A stretch of 64,000 nucleotides of DNA. Source: Microbacterium sp. 1S1 (GTDB lineage Bacteria > Actinomycetota > Actinomycetes > Actinomycetales > Microbacteriaceae). Both the position numbers and the translations under genes were made by a program. Below the pieces are notes generated by a model. The model saw only the letters and a list, made by a program, of their open reading frames with translations. It made no database searches and was not told the origin of the DNA. How positions within the stretch are numbered: the first letter of the stretch is position 1; each line of letters begins with the position of its first letter. The DNA lies in assembly GCF_008271365.1 (NCBI RefSeq), contig NZ_CP043430.1, positions 1,550,001-1,614,000 on the forward strand, given 5' to 3'. Shown in pieces: positions 8,265-16,359 of this stretch.

Positions 8265-11026
8265 GCGGGCACCTCGGTGGTTTCTGCGGCGCTCGGGCGG
8301 GGCGCACGCGTGTCGATGGCGTCGGCGGACGGCCATCCGGCGTCCGCGAGGAGGGAGCGGGCCGCGTCGGCATCGGCGGCGGTGGCGAAGACGGCGAGGT
8401 CGCGGCGGGACTTCGCGTCGCGCAGCATCGCGGTGACCTGGTCGCGCTCGCCGCCGCGGAGCCGGTCAGCGCCGTCGATCACGACGAGCTCGGAGCGACC
8501 GCGCAGGGCTTCGCGGAGGTCGGCGAGGACGGATCCGTCGTCGGCGAGCACGCAGCCCACGTGGGAGCGGACCCAGGCCGCGCGACCGGGCAGCAGGTGC
8601 CCGACGACGCGGAGGCGTCCGTCGATCGGTGCGATCCGGGCGCCGACGGTGAGTGCGAGGGCACGCAGCGTTGCGGCGTCCGCGCCGCTGGCGACCAGAG
8701 CCGCGCCGGGCGCGAGTCGCAGCGACAGGCCCTGGAGCGCACACGCGCCGGTGCCGAGTTCCAGGTCGTCGGCCGCGACGAGCGACCCGTCGCCGGGCCA
8801 CGCCTCGAGGTGCCGTTCCCGTTCCACCGCCTCGCCCTCGATGTCCACGCGAGGGAGGATCCGCTCCAACCACGACGGGATCTCCCACGCGCGTTCGCCG
8901 AGGATCGCCATCAGCGCCGGGATCAGGGTCATCCGCACGAGGAAGGCGTCGAAGGCGATGCCGGCGGCGAGTCCGAGCGCGATGGGCTTGAGTGAGGAGT
9001 CGCCCTCCGGCACGAACGCGACGAACACCGCGAACATGATGAGGCCGGCCGCCGTGACGACCTTGGCCGACCCGGTGAAGCCGCTTCGCACGGCACGCAG
9101 AGCGGCGGCACGCCGGGTGGCGCGGTCGCCCGCGCCCTGGCGGAGGGCGGGGTCATGCACGAAGTCCTCCCGCATGCGCGACACGAGGAACACCTGGTAG
9201 TCCATCGCCAGCCCGAACAGCACGCCCATGAGGATGATCGGCATGAAGCTGATGATCGGTCCGACCTTCGCGACGTGCAGGAGGTCGGCGAACCAGCCCC
9301 ACTCGAAGACCGCCCCGACGACGCCGAAGGCGGCGACGATCGACAGCAGGTAGCCGGCCGCAGCAGTGATCGGCACCCACAGGGAGCGGAACACGATGGT
9401 GAGGAGGATGAGCGAGAGGCCGATCACGAAGATCCCGAACGGCAGCAGTGCGGCTCCGAGCTGATCCGAGATGTCGATCCCGACGGCGGTGAAGCCGGTG
9501 ACCTTGAGGTCGATGCCGAACTCCTCCAGCCATTCGTCGTGGTGGCTGCGGAGCTCGCGCACGAGGTCGGCCGTCGCCGGGTCGTCCGGGGCGGTCTCCG
9601 GGATGATCTGCACGATGCCGGTGTCGGCCGTTTCGTTCGGCGTGGCGAGGGCGACCTCCTTCACCCCGGGAACCTCGGCCACGGCGTCTCCGAGGTCTTC
9701 CATGAGGCCGAGGGGATCGGTCGAGGTGACGATCGTCCCGGTGAGGATGAGAGGCCCGTTGAAGCCGGGGCCGAACTGCTCGCCGACCATGTCGTAGTTC
9801 TGGCGGGCCTCGGAGTCCTTCGGGAGGACACCGGCGTTCGGCAGGGCGAGGTCGAGGCTGAGGGCGGGGACGGCGACGATGCCGAGGCCGAGGACGACCG
9901 CGAGGGAGACGAGGACGGGGTGCTTCGTCACGCCCTCCACCCACCGACGGCTGCCGCGGGGCCGGGAGACGGCCGCCTTCCGTGATCCCCTCGCACGCTT
10001 CGGCCGTCCGGCCACGCGCCCCTTGAGGAAGCCGAGAAGAGCGGGGGTCAGGGTGACGGCGATGGCGACGGCGACCGCGACCGCCACCGACGCGGCGACG
10101 CCCATGGTGGTGAGGAACGGGATCCCGGCGAAGCCGAGGCCGATCAGCGCGATGAGCACGGTGACGCCCGCGAAGACGACCGCCGACCCGGCCGTGCCCA
10201 CCGCGCGGGCGGCCGACTCCTCGGGTTCCACGCCGTCGCGGACCTGGTCCTGGTGGCGCGCGACGATGAAGAGGGCGTAGTCGATGCCGACGGCCAGCCC
10301 GAGCATGAGGGCGAGCAGGGGCGTGGTGGAGGAGACGGTCGTGAACGCTGTCGCGGTGAAGATTCCGGCCATCGAGATGCCGACGCCGAGGATCGCGGTG
10401 AGCAGGGGGAGGCCCGCGACCACGAACGAGCGGAAGGTGACGATGAGGACGAGGAGGGCGATGAGCAGGCCGACCGCCTCGGTGAGCGTGACGCCGGGGA
10501 TCGAGATCGCGAAGAGGTCGCCGCCGAGCGAGGCCTGGGCGCCGTCCGGGAGCTGACCGGCGAGGTCGTCGACCGCCGTTCGCAGGGCGTCCTTCGTCTC
10601 CTCGGAGACGTCGGTGGACTCCCCGTCGAACTGCAGGCGCACGATGGCCGCCGTGTCGTCGTCGTTGATCATGCCGTTGACCATCTCGTCGTACGGCGAG
10701 GTGGCGGCGAGGACCTCGTCGAGGTCGCCGAGCTCGGACACGGCGTCCTCGATCGGCTCGCGGTACTCGTCATCCGTGATGCGGTCGCCGTCTGCGGCCA
10801 CGACGATGAACTGTGCGTTGGTACCGCTCACCTGGGGGAAGGAGCGCGAGAGCTGTTCCAGGCCCGCCTGGGATTCGGTCCCGGGAATGGAGAACGTGTT
10901 GTCGGTGCCCGCGCCGAGGACCACGGCTCCTGCTCCGGCGATGCCGAGGGCGAGGAGCCACGAGACGAGGACGCGCCACGGGTGACGGAAGGACCAGCGT
11001 CCGAGGGACGAGAGGAGTGTGGACAC
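8261..11026 (-). CDS. MMPL/RND-family exporter with C-terminal degenerate ABC-ATPase-like domain
   Basis: 921 residues from GTG 11026, preceded by a good GGAG ribosome-binding site (the frame is open to 11059). Twelve membrane helices and two extracytoplasmic loops occupy about 1-720, with the MMPL signatures (PLLALMLGLAVGIDYALF; IILMGVLFGLAMDYQVF). Residues about 746-921 are extra: they follow the ABC-ATPase layout (LQGLSLRLAPG, a Walker-A-like GADAAT without Lys, GRLRVVG, a Walker-B-like ELVVIDGAD). Such pumps export lipids or drugs using the proton gradient; the substrate here is unknown. It is the first gene of an operon with YhgE/Pip and is divergent from a TetR regulator with paired operators. 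Confidence 0.9.
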   Translation of the reverse strand: MSTLLSSLGRWSFRHPWRVLVSWLLALGIAGAGAVVLGAGTDNTFSIPGTESQAGLEQLSRSFPQVSGTNAQFIVVAADGDRITDDEYREPIEDAVSELGDLDEVLAATSPYDEMVNGMINDDDTAAIVRLQFDGESTDVSEETKDALRTAVDDLAGQLPDGAQASLGGDLFAISIPGVTLTEAVGLLIALLVLIVTFRSFVVAGLPLLTAILGVGISMAGIFTATAFTTVSSTTPLLALMLGLAVGIDYALFIVARHQDQVRDGVEPEESAARAVGTAGSAVVFAGVTVLIALIGLGFAGIPFLTTMGVAASVAVAVAVAIAVTLTPALLGFLKGRVAGRPKRARGSRKAAVSRPRGSRRWVEGVTKHPVLVSLAVVLGLGIVAVPALSLDLALPNAGVLPKDSEARQNYDMVGEQFGPGFNGPLILTGTIVTSTDPLGLMEDLGDAVAEVPGVKEVALATPNETADTGIVQIIPETAPDDPATADLVRELRSHHDEWLEEFGIDLKVTGFTAVGIDISDQLGAALLPFGIFVIGLSLILLTIVFRSLWVPITAAAGYLLSIVAAFGVVGAVFEWGWFADLLHVAKVGPIISFMPIILMGVLFGLAMDYQVFLVSRMREDFVHDPALRQGAGDRATRRAAALRAVRSGFTGSAKVVTAAGLIMFAVFVAFVPEGDSSLKPIALGLAAGIAFDAFLVRMTLIPALMAILGERAWEIPSWLERILPRVDIEGEAVERERHLEAWPGDGSLVAADDLELGTGACALQGLSLRLAPGAALVASGADAATLRALALTVGARIAPIDGRLRVVGHLLPGRAAWVRSHVGCVLADDGSVLADLREALRGRSELVVIDGADRLRGGERDQVTAMLRDAKSRRDLAVFATAADADAARSLLADAGWPSADAIDTRAPRPSAAETTEVPA

Positions 11027-11051
11027 GCGAATCTCCGTGAGGGTGCCGGGT

Positions 11052-11086
11052 GGATACACAGGTGTATCCGATACATAGATGTATCG
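11052..11086. promoter_or_regulatory. Paired TetR operators between the MMPL and tetR genes
   Basis: Two perfect palindromes lie in tandem: GGATACAC-AG-GTGTATCC (11052-11069) and CGATACAT-AG-ATGTATCG (11069-11086). Their centres are 17 bp apart and they share the core GATACAyAGrTGTATC. They sit between the divergent start codons (11026 and 11157), as expected for a TetR protein that represses the pump operon and itself. Confidence 0.85.
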
Positions 11087-11156
11087 TAAGGTCGGTCATC
11101 ATCCGGATGCTGTGCGCCGGGTGTGAATCGCCGAGAGGGAAGGCCAGGAGGTTCCG

Positions 11157-11783
11157 ATGTCGTCACCCGCCACCCGCAGCCGCGAGAACACGAAGGCCCG
11201 CCTGCTCGAGGCGGCCGCGCAGGTGTTCGCCGAGGCCGGTCTGGACGGCGCCTCGGTCGAGGCCGTCTGCGAGCGCGCCGGCTTCACCCGCGGAGCGTTC
11301 TACTCGAACTTCGAGTCGAAGGACGAGCTGTTCCTGACTCTCGCGGCCGGTGTCGCGGACGCCAGGGTGGCGGCTGTGCGGACCCGCGTCGAGCAGATGC
11401 GGGCCGACGGGGAGCTCGCGGAGGACTGCGATCCCGCCGACCTCGTCCAGCAGATCATGGAGCTCGGCAGCGACGACCGCCTTGGCGTGATGCTGATGAG
11501 CGAGATCCGCATCCGCGCGCTGCGGGATCCGCAGTTCGGGGAGGCCTACCTCGCGCAGGAGCGCGAGATGGTGGCGAGCATCGCGCGCATCGTGGAGGAC
11601 ATCGTGGAGGCTGCGGGCACGCTGCGTCTGCGGCTACCCGCCACCGATGCCGCACGCATGCTCATGATCCTCTGGGAGGGCATGACCGTGCGCGGTGCCA
11701 TGGCGGGTCGTGACGACGCGGCGCTGCGGCACTCCGGCGGCGAAGAGCTCGGGCGCCTGGTCGAACTCCTCGTCGAGTCCTAG
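11157..11783 (+). CDS. TetR family transcriptional repressor of the MMPL/YhgE operon
   Basis: 208 residues. The N-terminal TetR DNA-binding domain is clear (about 10-60, helix-turn-helix SVEAVCERAGFTRGAFYSNF). The remainder is an all-helical ligand and dimerisation domain with no recognisable specificity. Start ATG 11157 has an AGGAG ribosome-binding site 6 nt upstream. Divergent from the exporter, with two palindromic operators in between. Its TAG stop and that of the convergent menC share one CTAG tetranucleotide, so the genes overlap by 4 bp. Confidence 0.92.
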   Translation: MSSPATRSRENTKARLLEAAAQVFAEAGLDGASVEAVCERAGFTRGAFYSNFESKDELFLTLAAGVADARVAAVRTRVEQMRADGELAEDCDPADLVQQIMELGSDDRLGVMLMSEIRIRALRDPQFGEAYLAQEREMVASIARIVEDIVEAAGTLRLRLPATDAARMLMILWEGMTVRGAMAGRDDAALRHSGGEELGRLVELLVES

Positions 11784-12766
11784 GCGCCGCGGGCCGCGAG
11801 CAGCTCGTGGTGGCAGCGCGCCAGGCGGGCCAGCCACCACTCGCGGCGTTCATCGGCGGCGGCGAGGCGCGTGAGGGCCACCGGGCTCGGCGACACGCGT
11901 CCTACCGGGATCGTGCCGTCGATGGGGCGGAGGTCGGCGACATCGTCCTGGAACAGGGACGCTGTGCCCAAGCCGCAGTCGTAGTCGAGGGTCGGAAGCG
12001 CGGCAGCCAGGGCGGCCCCCTGCGACAGCCCGACCGCGGTATCCAGCGCGCTGGAGACCACGGCGGGCAGACCGGCCGCCGTGACGACCTGCAAGGCGTG
12101 AGTGACCCCGCCGAGCGGCTGCGCCTTGATGACCACGATGTCCGCCGCTCCCGCGCGCGCCACGGCGAGGGGGTCGCCGGACTTCCGGATGCTCTCGTCC
12201 GCCGCGACCGGGATGTCCATGTAGGCGATCCGCCGCCGCAGCTCGACGAGCTCGGGCACCGACGCGCACGGCTGCTCGACGTACTCCAGGTCGAACGGGG
12301 CGAGGGCGTGCACGGCGTGCTCGGCCTCGTCGACGTTCCACAGGCCGTTCGCGTCGACCCGGATGCGGCCCTCCGCCCCGAGGGCTTCCCGGACGGCGCG
12401 CACCCTGTCGACATCGTCCGCCAGCACCTGCCCGGGCTCGGCGACCTTCACCTTCGCGGTCCGGCATCCGGAGAAGCGCGCCAGGACCTCGGGCACGCGC
12501 GCGGCCTCGACGGCCGGCACGGTGGCGTTGACGCCCACGCGGTCGCGCACCGGGGCGGGCTGCGGCGCGTAGGCGAAGTCGATCGCCGCGGCGAGCCAGG
12601 TCGCGGCCTCCGCGTCGTCGTACTCGAGGAACGGCGAGAACTCGGCCCAGCCCTCGGGGCCCTCGAACAGCAGAGCCTCTCGCGTGTCGACACCGCGGAA
12701 GCGGGTCTGCATCGGCAGCGCGACGACGCGGGCGGACTCGAGCAGTTCCGTGACGGCGGGGATCAT
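11780..12766 (-). CDS. menC: o-Succinylbenzoate synthase (MenC)
   Basis: 328 residues of the enolase superfamily, actinobacterial short MenC type. The catalytic lysines and metal ligands are visible: AKVKV (KxK lysine), RVDANGLW (Asp), YVEQPC (Glu), VAADESIR (Asp) and VIKAQPLGG (second Lys). It dehydrates SHCHC to o-succinylbenzoate in menaquinone synthesis. It lies near menB and menE but on the opposite strand, separated by a PadR/membrane-protein pair. ATG 12766 is preferred; GTG 12784 upstream is in frame. It converges with the tetR gene. Confidence 0.88.
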   Translation of the reverse strand: MIPAVTELLESARVVALPMQTRFRGVDTREALLFEGPEGWAEFSPFLEYDDAEAATWLAAAIDFAYAPQPAPVRDRVGVNATVPAVEAARVPEVLARFSGCRTAKVKVAEPGQVLADDVDRVRAVREALGAEGRIRVDANGLWNVDEAEHAVHALAPFDLEYVEQPCASVPELVELRRRIAYMDIPVAADESIRKSGDPLAVARAGAADIVVIKAQPLGGVTHALQVVTAAGLPAVVSSALDTAVGLSQGAALAAALPTLDYDCGLGTASLFQDDVADLRPIDGTIPVGRVSPSPVALTRLAAADERREWWLARLARCHHELLAARGA

Positions 12767-12818
12767 GACCCCATTGTGCGCCACGACGGAGGCGATGAGG
12801 CCGCACGCATATGTGCCG

Positions 12819-12848
12819 TTGACAATGGTGTGCGTCGCACAGTAATGT
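12819..12848 (+). promoter_or_regulatory. padR promoter with operator in the spacer
   Basis: TTGACA (12819-12824), 18-bp spacer and TAATGT (12843-12848) form a strong sigma-A-type promoter. The perfect palindrome TGTGCG-T-CGCACA (12829-12841) fills the spacer and is the likely autoregulatory operator. The -10 box ends 7 nt before ATG 12856, so the transcript should be leaderless. Confidence 0.75.
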
Positions 12849-12855
12849 AGCCGAC

Positions 12856-13188
12856 ATGAATGAGACGCTCGACACGCATCTGCAGGAACTGCGCCGCGGC
12901 ACCGTGGTGCTCGCCTGCCTGCAGCTCCTGCGCACGCCCGGCTACGGGTACGGGCTGCTCGAGCAGCTCGAGACCCGCGGGTTCGCGACCGACGCGAACA
13001 CGCTCTACCCGTTGCTCCGTCGTCTGGAGAAGCAGGAGTACCTGACGAGCGAGTGGAACACCGACGAGGCCCGGCCCCGCAAGTTCTACCGCGCCTCGGA
13101 GGCCGGCATCCGCTTGGCCGACACCCTCACCGACGAATGGCGCGCGCTCACCACCGCGATCGCCTCCCTCACCCCCGAGGAGAACTGA
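12856..13188 (+). CDS. PadR family transcriptional regulator
   Basis: 110 residues, a compact PadR winged helix (GTVVLACLQLLRTPGYGYGLLEQL ... NTLYPLLRRLEKQEYLTSEW ... RKFYRASEAG) with a short C-terminal dimerisation helix. The gene starts at the predicted transcription start and is followed after 1 bp by a membrane protein with an N-terminal HAAS-like prefix. PadR + HAAS-membrane-protein pairs are common and the two proteins are thought to interact functionally. The effector is unknown; a palindrome in its own promoter suggests autorepression. Confidence 0.9.
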   Translation: MNETLDTHLQELRRGTVVLACLQLLRTPGYGYGLLEQLETRGFATDANTLYPLLRRLEKQEYLTSEWNTDEARPRKFYRASEAGIRLADTLTDEWRALTTAIASLTPEEN

Positions 13189-13189
13189 C

Positions 13190-14152
13190 ATGACCGCCAC
13201 GACCACGCTCACCGAGCGTTACATCAGCGCCACGATCCGCAGCCTCGCGCCGGAGGCCCAGGACGAGGTCCGGGCCGAGCTCGAAGCCGCCATCGCCGAC
13301 GCCGTCGACGCGCGCCGCGAACAGGGTGAGAGCCCGGAGGAGGCGGAGCGCGCCGTCCTCACCGACCTCGGCGATCCGGGCATCCTCGCCGCGGGCTACG
13401 CCGACCGGCCGCTGCACCTCATCGGCCCGCGGTACTACCTCACCTGGTGGCGCCTGCTGAAGCTGCTCCTGTTCATCGTGCCGCCGTTCGCGGCGGTGGG
13501 AGTCGCGATCGGCCAGCTCATCAGCGGCGGCGGCCCGGGCGAGGTGATCGGTGCGATCGTCTCGGTCACCCTGTCCGTGATCGTGCACCTGTGTTTCTGG
13601 GTCACGCTCGTCTTCGTCGTGCTGGAGCGTACCGGCGCCGACACGGGCGTGCGCTGGAACGTGGATCAGCTCCCGGAGCCGACCGAGCACGGGGCCGCCC
13701 GCGCCGACGTGATCGCCTCGCTCGTGTTCCTCCTCGCCGGGATCGGCGCGATCGTGTGGGACGCGACGTTCGGCTTCTTTCCCACCGGGGGCGAACCGAT
13801 CCCGATCCTGGCGCCCGGTCTCTGGCCGGTGGGGATCGCCGTCCTCGTCGCGCTGATGATCGCGGAAGCGGTGTTGGCGATCGTCGTCTACGCACGCCGA
13901 CGCTGGACCGTCGCCACCGCCATCGTGAACACCGTCCTCGCCGTCGCCTTCGCCGCGTGGGCTCTCACTCTGCTCCTGCAGGGGGAGCTCCTCAACCCGG
14001 CCTTCCTGGAGTTCGTGTTCACGGACAACGGGGTGGAGGCCGACACGATGCGCGTGCTCTCGGTGATCACCGCCGCCTGCCTCGTGGCCTTCCCGCTCTG
14101 GGACATCGTCGACGGCTGGATGAAGACGGCCCGCGCCCGGGGAATAGGCTGA
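13190..14152 (+). CDS. Membrane protein with N-terminal HAAS/permease-prefix-like domain, PadR-associated
   Basis: 320 residues. The first 85 are soluble and helical (RYISATIRSLAPEAQDEVRAEL ... AERAVLTDLGDPGILAAGYADRP), matching the HAAS/permease-prefix type domain that accompanies PadR genes. Then come about six membrane helices (roughly 88-110, 118-145, 180-200, 212-232, 240-262, 290-308). Translationally linked to padR (1-bp gap). No enzymatic motif is seen; a role in the response governed by PadR is inferred from the pairing only. Confidence 0.75.
   Translation: MTATTTLTERYISATIRSLAPEAQDEVRAELEAAIADAVDARREQGESPEEAERAVLTDLGDPGILAAGYADRPLHLIGPRYYLTWWRLLKLLLFIVPPFAAVGVAIGQLISGGGPGEVIGAIVSVTLSVIVHLCFWVTLVFVVLERTGADTGVRWNVDQLPEPTEHGAARADVIASLVFLLAGIGAIVWDATFGFFPTGGEPIPILAPGLWPVGIAVLVALMIAEAVLAIVVYARRRWTVATAIVNTVLAVAFAAWALTLLLQGELLNPAFLEFVFTDNGVEADTMRVLSVITAACLVAFPLWDIVDGWMKTARARGIG
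14145..14150 (+). promoter_or_regulatory. Predicted leaderless -10 box of menB
   Basis: TAGGCT overlaps the end of the preceding membrane-protein gene and ends 7 nt before GTG 14158. It gives menB its own start point independent of padR. Confidence 0.5.
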
Positions 14153-14157
14153 ACACC

Positions 14158-15078
14158 GTGACCGATGCCTTCGTCTCCGACCTGTTCGACCCCGCGGAAT
14201 GGGAGCTCGCCCCCGGTGCCGAGCACTACACCGACATCACCGCGCACGTGAGCCGCGACGGCGGGGTCGCCCGCATCGCCTTCCATCGGCCGGAGGTGCG
14301 CAACGCCTTCCGCCCGCACACGGTCGACGAGCTCTACCGCGCCCTCGACATCGCGCGACAGGACGCGCGTATCGGCGCGGTGCTGCTGACCGGCAACGGA
14401 CCGAGCCCGAAGGACGGCGGGTGGGCGTTCTGCTCCGGCGGCGATCAGCGCATCCGCGGCCGGGACGGGTACAAGTACTCGGATGCGGAGACCGCCGTCG
14501 TCAGCGGGGCGTCCGCGGCCGCCGTCGGCCGGCTGCACATCCTCGAGGTGCAGCGGCTCATCCGGTTCATGCCGAAGGTCGTCATCGCCGTGGTCCCCGG
14601 GTGGGCGGCCGGCGGCGGGCACTCCCTGCACGTGGTCTGCGACCTGACGATCGCGTCCGCCGAGCACGCGCGCTTCAAGCAGACGGATGCCGACGTCGGC
14701 AGCTTCGACGCCGGGTACGGCTCCGCCTACATGGCCCGGCAGACGGGGCAGAAGTTCGCGCGCGAGGTGTTCTTCCTCGCCGAGGAGTACTCGGCGCAGC
14801 GGGCCTACGAGGCCGGCGCCGTGAACCGTGTCGTGCCGCACGCCGAGCTCGAGCGCGAGGCGCTGAAGATGGCGCGCACCGTGCTGACGAAGTCGCCGAC
14901 GGCGATCCGGATGCTGAAGTTCGCCTTCAACGCCGTCGACGACGGGCTCGTGGGCCAGCAGGTGTTCGCCGGTGAGGCCACCCGTCTCGCCTACGGCACG
15001 GACGAGGCCGTGGAGGGACGGGACTCCTTCCTCGAGAAGCGCGCCCCCGACTGGTCATCGTTCCCCTGGCACTACTGA
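14158..15078 (+). CDS. menB: 1,4-Dihydroxy-2-naphthoyl-CoA synthase (MenB)
   Basis: 306 residues of the crotonase fold. Oxyanion-hole segments (AFCSGGDQRIRGRDGY; GWAAGGGHSLHVVCDL), the SFDAGYGSAY loop with the active-site Asp seen in actinobacterial MenB, and the C-terminal FLEKRAPDWSSFPWHY ending of MenB proteins are all present. It closes the second ring of the naphthoquinone from o-succinylbenzoyl-CoA. GTG 14158 starts 5 nt after the previous stop and directly after a -10 box. menE follows 25 bp on. Confidence 0.95.
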   Translation: MTDAFVSDLFDPAEWELAPGAEHYTDITAHVSRDGGVARIAFHRPEVRNAFRPHTVDELYRALDIARQDARIGAVLLTGNGPSPKDGGWAFCSGGDQRIRGRDGYKYSDAETAVVSGASAAAVGRLHILEVQRLIRFMPKVVIAVVPGWAAGGGHSLHVVCDLTIASAEHARFKQTDADVGSFDAGYGSAYMARQTGQKFAREVFFLAEEYSAQRAYEAGAVNRVVPHAELEREALKMARTVLTKSPTAIRMLKFAFNAVDDGLVGQQVFAGEATRLAYGTDEAVEGRDSFLEKRAPDWSSFPWHY

Positions 15079-15103
15079 GCCCGCAGGAGAGAGGGAGCCG
15101 ACC

Positions 15104-16255
15104 GTGACCGCGCTGATCCCGACCGATGCCGAAGACACCGGGCTGCTGCGGGGCGCGCTGCTCCGGGCGCTCGACGAGGGACCGGCCCTCGGCTTCGGGA
15201 TGCTCGCCGACGCTCCGGGAGAGGTGGACGACGGCATCGCCGCGGTGATCGCGACCTCCGGGTCTAGCGGCGTGCCGAAGCGGGTGGCCCTCAGCGGCGA
15301 GGCGCTCCGGGCGAGCGCCGAGGCCACGGCCGCCCGGATCGGCAGCGGGCACTGGCTGCTCGCCCTGCCGGCCGGCTACGTCGCCGGACTGCAGGTGATG
15401 GTGCGGTCGATCCTCGCGGGCACGGAGCCGACCCGGATCGAGGGGCGGTTCACGCCGCGTGCGTTCGCCGAGGCCTCCCGTGAGATCCTCCGCGCCACGA
15501 CCGACGGCGTCGTCCCGGCGCTCTACACCTCCCTCGTCCCGGCGCAGCTCGCGACGCTGCTCGACGCGAGCGAGGATCCGGGGGTACTCGCCGCTCTGCA
15601 GGCCTATGAGGCGATCCTCGTCGGCGGACAGGCACTCCCGGAGCCTCTGCGCGAGCGGGCGGCCGACCTCGGCATCCGCCTGGTGCGGACGTACGGCTCG
15701 ACGGAGACGAGCGGCGGCTGCGTGTACGACGGGGTCCCGCTCGACACCGTGAACGTCCGCGTGGCCGACGGTGAGCTGCGGATCGCCGGCCCCATGCTCG
15801 CGGAAGGGTATCTCGGCGACCCGGAGCTGACCGCACGCACGTTCCCGCGCGACGAGCACGGCATCCGCTGGTATCGGACCGGCGACCTGGGCATGGTCGA
15901 GGACGGCGTGGTCCGGGTTCACGGCCGCGCGGACAACGTGATCGTGTCGGGCGGCATCAACATCTCCCTCGACAGGGTGGAGCGGATCGTCCGTACGGTT
16001 CCGGGACTGCATCAGGCCGTGGTCGTCGGAGTGCCCGACGAGCGCTGGGGGGAGGCCTCGGTCGTCGTGGCGGCGCGGGGGGAGGCTCTGCGCCGTAGCG
16101 AGTCCGAACAGCTCGCCCAGGCCAGGGAGGCGGTCGCTGCGGACATCGGCGCCCACGCCCGTCCGTCCCGCCTGATCCTCGTGGACGAACTCGCGGTCCT
16201 CTCCTCCGGCAAACCCGACCGCGAGGCGATCCGTCGGATGGTCGCCTCCCTCTGA
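15104..16255 (+). CDS. menE: o-Succinylbenzoate-CoA ligase (MenE)
   Basis: 383 residues, the short actinobacterial form of the acyl-adenylating enzyme. Motifs in order: P-loop TSGSSGVPKRVALSG (about 51-65), YGSTETSGGC, YRTGDLG, and the C-terminal SSGKPDREAI with the catalytic lysine. It activates o-succinylbenzoate to the CoA thioester used by MenB. Start GTG 15104 has an AGGGAG ribosome-binding site. Cotranscribed with menB; a family-B palindrome follows the stop. Confidence 0.93.
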   Translation: MTALIPTDAEDTGLLRGALLRALDEGPALGFGMLADAPGEVDDGIAAVIATSGSSGVPKRVALSGEALRASAEATAARIGSGHWLLALPAGYVAGLQVMVRSILAGTEPTRIEGRFTPRAFAEASREILRATTDGVVPALYTSLVPAQLATLLDASEDPGVLAALQAYEAILVGGQALPEPLRERAADLGIRLVRTYGSTETSGGCVYDGVPLDTVNVRVADGELRIAGPMLAEGYLGDPELTARTFPRDEHGIRWYRTGDLGMVEDGVVRVHGRADNVIVSGGINISLDRVERIVRTVPGLHQAVVVGVPDERWGEASVVVAARGEALRRSESEQLAQAREAVAADIGAHARPSRLILVDELAVLSSGKPDREAIRRMVASL

Positions 16256-16263
16256 CCCGTCGA

Positions 16264-16334
16264 CCCACCCCTTTCGCGCCGTCCCGGCCCCTTACGGGCG
16301 TCCGGAAGGGGCCGGGACGCACGGAAGGGGTGGG
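16264..16334. repeat. Intergenic nested palindrome, family B, copy 1
   Basis: Outer arms CCCACCCCTT (16264-16273) and AAGGGGTGGG (16325-16334) are perfect. Inner arms 16280-16293 (CGTCCCGGCCCCTT) and 16306-16319 form a perfect 14-bp stem. It follows menE and may end its transcript. A related copy is at 19023-19100. Confidence 0.75.
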
Positions 16335-16347
16335 GCGGCGGGAATGC

Positions 16348-16353
16348 CAGACT
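16348..16353 (+). promoter_or_regulatory. Possible leaderless -10 box of the methyltransferase
   Basis: CAGACT ends 6 nt before ATG 16360. It is a weaker match than the other boxes (C instead of T at position 1). Confidence 0.35.
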
Positions 16354-16359
16354 GAGGGC

